Below, piece by piece: positions 15,528 through 17,807 of a stretch of 17,807 bases of DNA. A model generated the notes under the pieces. That model saw only the letters and a program-made list of their open reading frames with translations, was not told the DNA's origin and made no database searches. A program made the translations under genes and the position numbers. Source of the stretch: Spirochaetia bacterium (GTDB lineage: Bacteria; Spirochaetota; Spirochaetia; Treponematales; Breznakiellaceae). How positions within the stretch are numbered: position 1 is the stretch's first letter; each line of letters opens with the position of its first letter. The stretch is from contig BNVA01000022.1 in NCBI GenBank assembly GCA_025997755.1, positions 1-17,807 on the forward strand. Direction: 5' to 3'.

Positions 15528-16957
15528 ATTGTCTCCATTGCTTTTTTGTATTTTGCTGCTATGGTTTTTGCTTTTTTTGATGCTATGCCGCAGTAACGCT
15601 CAGGATGGTTAAAAAAGCCGAGGGCGGCTTCGGAATTATTGTTTTGTATTATTCCAAGTTCCGCCATCTTAACCGTTATACGCCGCAGGGCTTCACCTTC
15701 AAGCGAAAGGGCGGCGGCAAAAGACAGATTTTCTTTTTCCGCGCGCAGCGTTATGCGCCGTATTACCTCGTGAGCATCGGAAACTCCGCTTTCCGCAAGC
15801 AGTATGTAGGCAGGTTCCGCCATAACGCCGCCCGATGAACCCAGCAGGTTTTTCAACGCTTTCTCGCGGTCTGGGCGCAAGCCTTCGATAACTCCCGTCA
15901 TGCGGTAAACAGCCATACAAAAACCTGCGGTATAGTCTGCGGTAAAACGCTGGCTTGCGGAATTTGAAAGGTCTCTCTGATGCTCACTTATCTGATCCAT
16001 GTAGAAGGTGACTACACGGGGCATGAAGGTTTTCCACAGGCTCTTTACATGCTCACTGTTCCAAGGGTTGCGTTTTTGCGGCATGGTACTTGACCCGACC
16101 TGATCTTCGCCGAAACCTTCATGGAGTTCGCTTATTTCGCTGCGCTGCAGGTGACGCAGATCGTCCGCCAGATTTGCTATAATGCCGAAGGCAGTGTTGA
16201 ATTCCAGTAACAGCCGCAGGAGGTATTCCGGTTCTACAAGTTGGGTGGAATGTTCGCTGGGCTGTAACCCAAGCTCATCAAGGTAGAGGCGTTCAAGCTC
16301 CTCAGGGTCGCCTGTTATCATGCTTGTAGCGTTGTACGCGCCGACGGCTCCGGCTAGTTTGCCTTTTAGATTGCCGGAAAGCCTCTTTATCTCCAAAATC
16401 GACTTTCCCAGCCGTGAAACATACTCCGATATGGCAAATCCCAGCGTTATGGGGACGGCGTGCTGCCCATGTGTGCGCCCAACCTGAGGGGTGTCCGCTT
16501 CTTTCTCGGCAAAATCGCAGAGATGCCGCTCAAGACCGGCAAGCAGCGGCAGTACAACGGTCTGCGCAGCGCCTTTCATCCTGTAGGAAAGGCTTGTGTC
16601 GAGTATGTCAACCGATGTAGCGCCTAAGTGAACAAGCGGAGCGATGGCAGGCGGTATCTTTTTTTTGAGGACATTAACCAGAGCGCGGATATTATGCTTG
16701 GTTTTTTCTTCCTCCGCGTATACTTCACCGGGTTGGACGGAACGCGCGGCATCGTCAAGCTGTTTTTTGATTTCGTTAGTCCAAGCGCCGCGGGTCTTTA
16801 GATGGGCGGCTACGAGGGCAATCTCCGCATGTACACAGGCCGAGATCGATGCTTCCTCGGAAAGCCAAGGGCTAAGGGCATCAAAAACAGTTTTTTCTGA
16901 AATTGAATAACGGTGATCTAACGGTGAAATATTTAAAAATATAGAGCGGGTTTCCAT
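15524..16957 (-). CDS. purB: Adenylosuccinate lyase
   Basis: Adenylosuccinate lyase (477 residues from the chosen start): splits adenylosuccinate to AMP, and SAICAR to AICAR, releasing fumarate. Fumarase-superfamily features are clear: HLGATSVDILDTS with His110, GRTHGQHAVP with His163 (probable general acid), and the signature GSSTMPQKRNP at 288-298 with the catalytic Ser in the flexible loop. I start at the ATG at 16955-16957 because family-like sequence begins there (METRSIFLNISPLDHRYS). An in-frame upstream extension to 17071 is unlike the family and runs into a hairpin. No good ribosome site is seen. The gene overlaps vapB by 4 bp, placing an AMP-branch enzyme, a toxin-antitoxin pair and the GMP-branch enzyme GuaB in one row. 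Confidence 0.93.
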   Translation of the reverse strand: METRSIFLNISPLDHRYSISEKTVFDALSPWLSEEASISACVHAEIALVAAHLKTRGAWTNEIKKQLDDAARSVQPGEVYAEEEKTKHNIRALVNVLKKKIPPAIAPLVHLGATSVDILDTSLSYRMKGAAQTVVLPLLAGLERHLCDFAEKEADTPQVGRTHGQHAVPITLGFAISEYVSRLGKSILEIKRLSGNLKGKLAGAVGAYNATSMITGDPEELERLYLDELGLQPSEHSTQLVEPEYLLRLLLEFNTAFGIIANLADDLRHLQRSEISELHEGFGEDQVGSSTMPQKRNPWNSEHVKSLWKTFMPRVVTFYMDQISEHQRDLSNSASQRFTADYTAGFCMAVYRMTGVIEGLRPDREKALKNLLGSSGGVMAEPAYILLAESGVSDAHEVIRRITLRAEKENLSFAAALSLEGEALRRITVKMAELGIIQNNNSEAALGFFNHPERYCGIASKKAKTIAAKYKKAMETI

Positions 16958-16982
16958 ATTCAAGTTTAAACTAACATCAGGA

Positions 16983-16988
16983 ATTATG
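16983..16988 (-). promoter_or_regulatory. Possible -10 box upstream of purB
   Basis: CATAAT on the minus strand, about 26 bases before the purB ATG, with only T-rich sequence and no convincing -35 box at 17-18 bp. Given as a candidate only; the long row of genes downstream needs a promoter somewhere near here or read-through from the RRM gene. Confidence 0.28.
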
Positions 16989-17050
16989 TCTAGTAACCGC
17001 ACACCGATAAAAGAAAAGTGAAAACCGGAAGCTGTATGGACAGCGGACAA

Positions 17051-17075
17051 GAGTGTGCCCCTAAAGGGCACACTT
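17051..17075 (-). terminator. Strong hairpin between the RRM gene and purB, without a T tract
   Basis: A 9-bp perfect stem (AGTGTGCCC/GGGCACACT, 17052-17060 with 17066-17074) and a 5-base loop lie 12 bp after the RRM stop codon. On neither strand is it followed by a run of T, so it is not a standard intrinsic terminator. It could act as a weak or factor-assisted terminator, a 3'-end stabiliser for the RRM mRNA, or an attenuator before purB. Confidence 0.45.
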
Positions 17076-17086
17076 AAAACAACAGT

Positions 17087-17389
17087 CTACCAGTTGTTAT
17101 ATCCACCACCACCGCCGCCGCCGGATCTGTTGTCACGACGGGGTTTATCCATAGCCGGATTTACACGGAGCTGTCTGCCCTCAAAATCCTTGCCGTTAGC
17201 GCCTTCGACAGCGGCATTTGCCTCTTCGTCGGTACTCATTTCAATAAATCCAAAGCCCTTTGAATTTCCGGAATCGCGATCAACAATGATTTTTGCCGAT
17301 GCAACATTTCCAAAGCTGGAAAAATAGTTGCGTAGTGTGTCTTCGCTTGTGCGGTAGGACAAGTTGCCTACATAGAGTTTGTTTCCCAT
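17087..17389 (-). CDS. RRM RNA-binding protein with glycine-rich tail
   Basis: Small single-stranded-RNA-binding protein of 100 residues. Residues 3-80 are a complete RNA recognition motif with RNP2 KLYVGNL (4-10) and RNP1 KGFGFIEM (44-51), including the aromatic residues that stack on RNA bases. A basic linker (KPRRDNR) and a run of Gly ending YNNW form the tail. It resembles the cold-induced Rbp proteins of cyanobacteria and related RRM proteins found in spirochetes, which may serve as RNA chaperones. The ATG has AAGGA 8 bases upstream. A long leader precedes it and a strong hairpin follows the stop. It may be transcribed alone or read through into purB, whose ATG lies 129 bp further on. 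Confidence 0.93.
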   Translation of the reverse strand: MGNKLYVGNLSYRTSEDTLRNYFSSFGNVASAKIIVDRDSGNSKGFGFIEMSTDEEANAAVEGANGKDFEGRQLRVNPAMDKPRRDNRSGGGGGGGYNNW

Positions 17390-17582
17390 GGGAAAATTCC
17401 TTCGCCTGTATTCGGATTTTACTCACTGCGTACGGGCACGCAAATATTCACGCCCCCAAAAGGGCGACTCCTACTCCCATACGGATAACCGTTAGGAAGC
17501 TTGCGGATGCATAATAATAATTTCAGGGGGATTAAAAAAAACGTGCTGAAGAAGCTAACGTAACCACTGAACCATAAAACCA

Positions 17583-17598
17583 ACCGGTTTAAACCGGT
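17583..17598. repeat. Perfect 16-bp palindrome ACCGGTTTAAACCGGT
   Basis: The sequence equals its own reverse complement over all 16 bases. It could be the operator of a dimeric repressor, or in RNA a 6-bp hairpin with a TTAA loop. On the minus strand it is followed by TTGGTTTT, so an early terminator or attenuator in the RRM leader is another reading. Confidence 0.7.
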
Positions 17599-17638
17599 CA
17601 TTTGCAAACAAAAAACCAAAAATAACCTACTGCAAGCC

Positions 17639-17667
17639 AGTTTAAATAAAAAACTCCTTTTTGTCAA
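17639..17667 (-). promoter_or_regulatory. Probable promoter for the RRM gene
   Basis: On the minus strand a perfect -35 TTGACA (17662-17667) is followed after 17 bp by TAAACT (17639-17644, 4 of 6). The start near 17632 would give a leader of about 240 bases that contains the 16-bp palindrome. A second TTGACA lies 21 bp upstream (17683-17688) but has no matching -10 box. The promoter sits beside repeats that may be the end of an insertion sequence. Confidence 0.45.
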
Positions 17668-17692
17668 TAGCAATTTTTTTAATGTCAACAAC

Positions 17693-17732
17693 CAATAGAA
17701 ATGTCCCCCTTTTCCGTTCAATAGAAATGTCC
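17693..17732. repeat. Two direct repeats of CAATAGAAATGTCC, IS-end-like
   Basis: Two identical 14-bp copies (17693-17706 and 17719-17732) are spaced 26 bp apart, each followed by C/T and a T run. On the minus strand the unit is GGACATTTCTATTG, with a degenerate relative just inside (GCTATTGACA). Tandem units of this sort resemble the transposase-binding ends of some insertion sequences with integrase-type transposases. No transposase gene is in the window, so this may be an IS terminus or remnant running off the right edge. Confidence 0.45.
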
Positions 17733-17786
17733 TCTTTTGTCTTTGTAGACTCAAGCGGCTATGCCCTCCTTTTTTTTCTGTGTGAT

Positions 17787-17807
17787 CTCCTTAACAAGGA
17801 GTGTTTT
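17787..17807 (+). terminator. Possible small terminator at the window edge
   Basis: A 6-bp stem CTCCTT/AAGGAG with a 3-base loop (17787-17801) is followed by TGTTTT on the plus strand. The T run is cut by the window end and the stem is AT/GC mixed and short, so this is weak; it could also be a ribosome-binding region on the minus strand. Confidence 0.25.

Larger units (their letters stand above)
17390..17807. other. Gene-poor region upstream of the RRM gene
   Basis: I see no credible protein gene in these 418 bases. A 111-codon minus-strand frame (17419-17754) starts at TTG without a ribosome site and reads as Leu/Phe/Lys-rich low-complexity sequence across a palindrome and repeats. From the RRM gene outwards the region holds a GC hairpin (CGCCC/GGGCG, 17451-17466), the palindrome at 17583-17598, the candidate promoter, two direct repeats and a short inverted repeat at 17787-17801. 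Confidence 0.6.

Noticed and set aside
16958..17071. N-terminal extension of adenylosuccinate lyase
   Set aside because: It is unlike the family, has no ribosome site and begins inside the hairpin at 17051-17075.
17419..17754. 111-codon minus-strand frame upstream of the RRM gene
   Set aside because: TTG start, no ribosome site, low-complexity Leu/Phe/Lys composition, and it runs through a palindrome, a promoter and repeats.

Overview
The window looks like a piece of chromosome from an acetogenic spirochete, most likely a termite-gut Treponema of the T. primitia kind. This is inference. The left edge carries acsD and acsC, the two subunits of the corrinoid iron-sulfur protein of the Wood-Ljungdahl pathway. 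Other genes (a DHH phosphoesterase, an RRM protein with a glycine tail, FN3/TPR-like envelope proteins) fit a Gram-negative-type, diderm anaerobe. No rRNA, tRNA or CRISPR is visible.

Left part (1-2147): acsD and acsC lie on the minus strand behind a near-consensus sigma-70 promoter. acsC runs off the window and has a one-base frameshift in a seven-A run. Divergent from them (2148-2927, plus) is a NarL/LuxR-type response regulator with a degenerate receiver domain; its position makes it a candidate regulator of the acs genes. It converges, with a 20-bp overlap, on a DHH-family phosphoesterase.

Middle (3894-7512, plus): a fused sugar-1-phosphate nucleotidylyltransferase and HAD phosphatase of the GmhB (heptose bisphosphate phosphatase) type, then two exported proteins of unknown function. 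The first of these has a promoter so close to its ATG that the mRNA may be leaderless. The second overlaps the 3' end of a convergent SpoU/TrmH-type RNA methyltransferase by 53 bp.

Right part (7460-17389, all minus; transcription runs from high to low coordinates): an RRM RNA-binding protein, purB, a VapB/VapC toxin-antitoxin pair, guaB, a radical SAM/SPASM enzyme, a GT1-like glycosyltransferase, a TPR lipoprotein, atpB-atpE-atpF-atpH and the RNA methyltransferase. From purB to the methyltransferase the gaps are at most 66 bp and several genes overlap or abut, so this is probably one long transcription unit or a few overlapping ones. It joins the AMP branch (PurB) and the GMP branch (GuaB) of purine synthesis, with an AT-rich toxin-antitoxin pair inserted between them. 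It also encodes the whole F0 part and the delta subunit of an F-type ATP synthase, while the F1 genes that normally follow (alpha, gamma, beta, epsilon) are absent from the window.

The right edge (17390-17807) has no convincing gene. It holds a likely promoter and long leader for the RRM gene, a perfect 16-bp palindrome, and two direct repeats that resemble the end of an insertion sequence.
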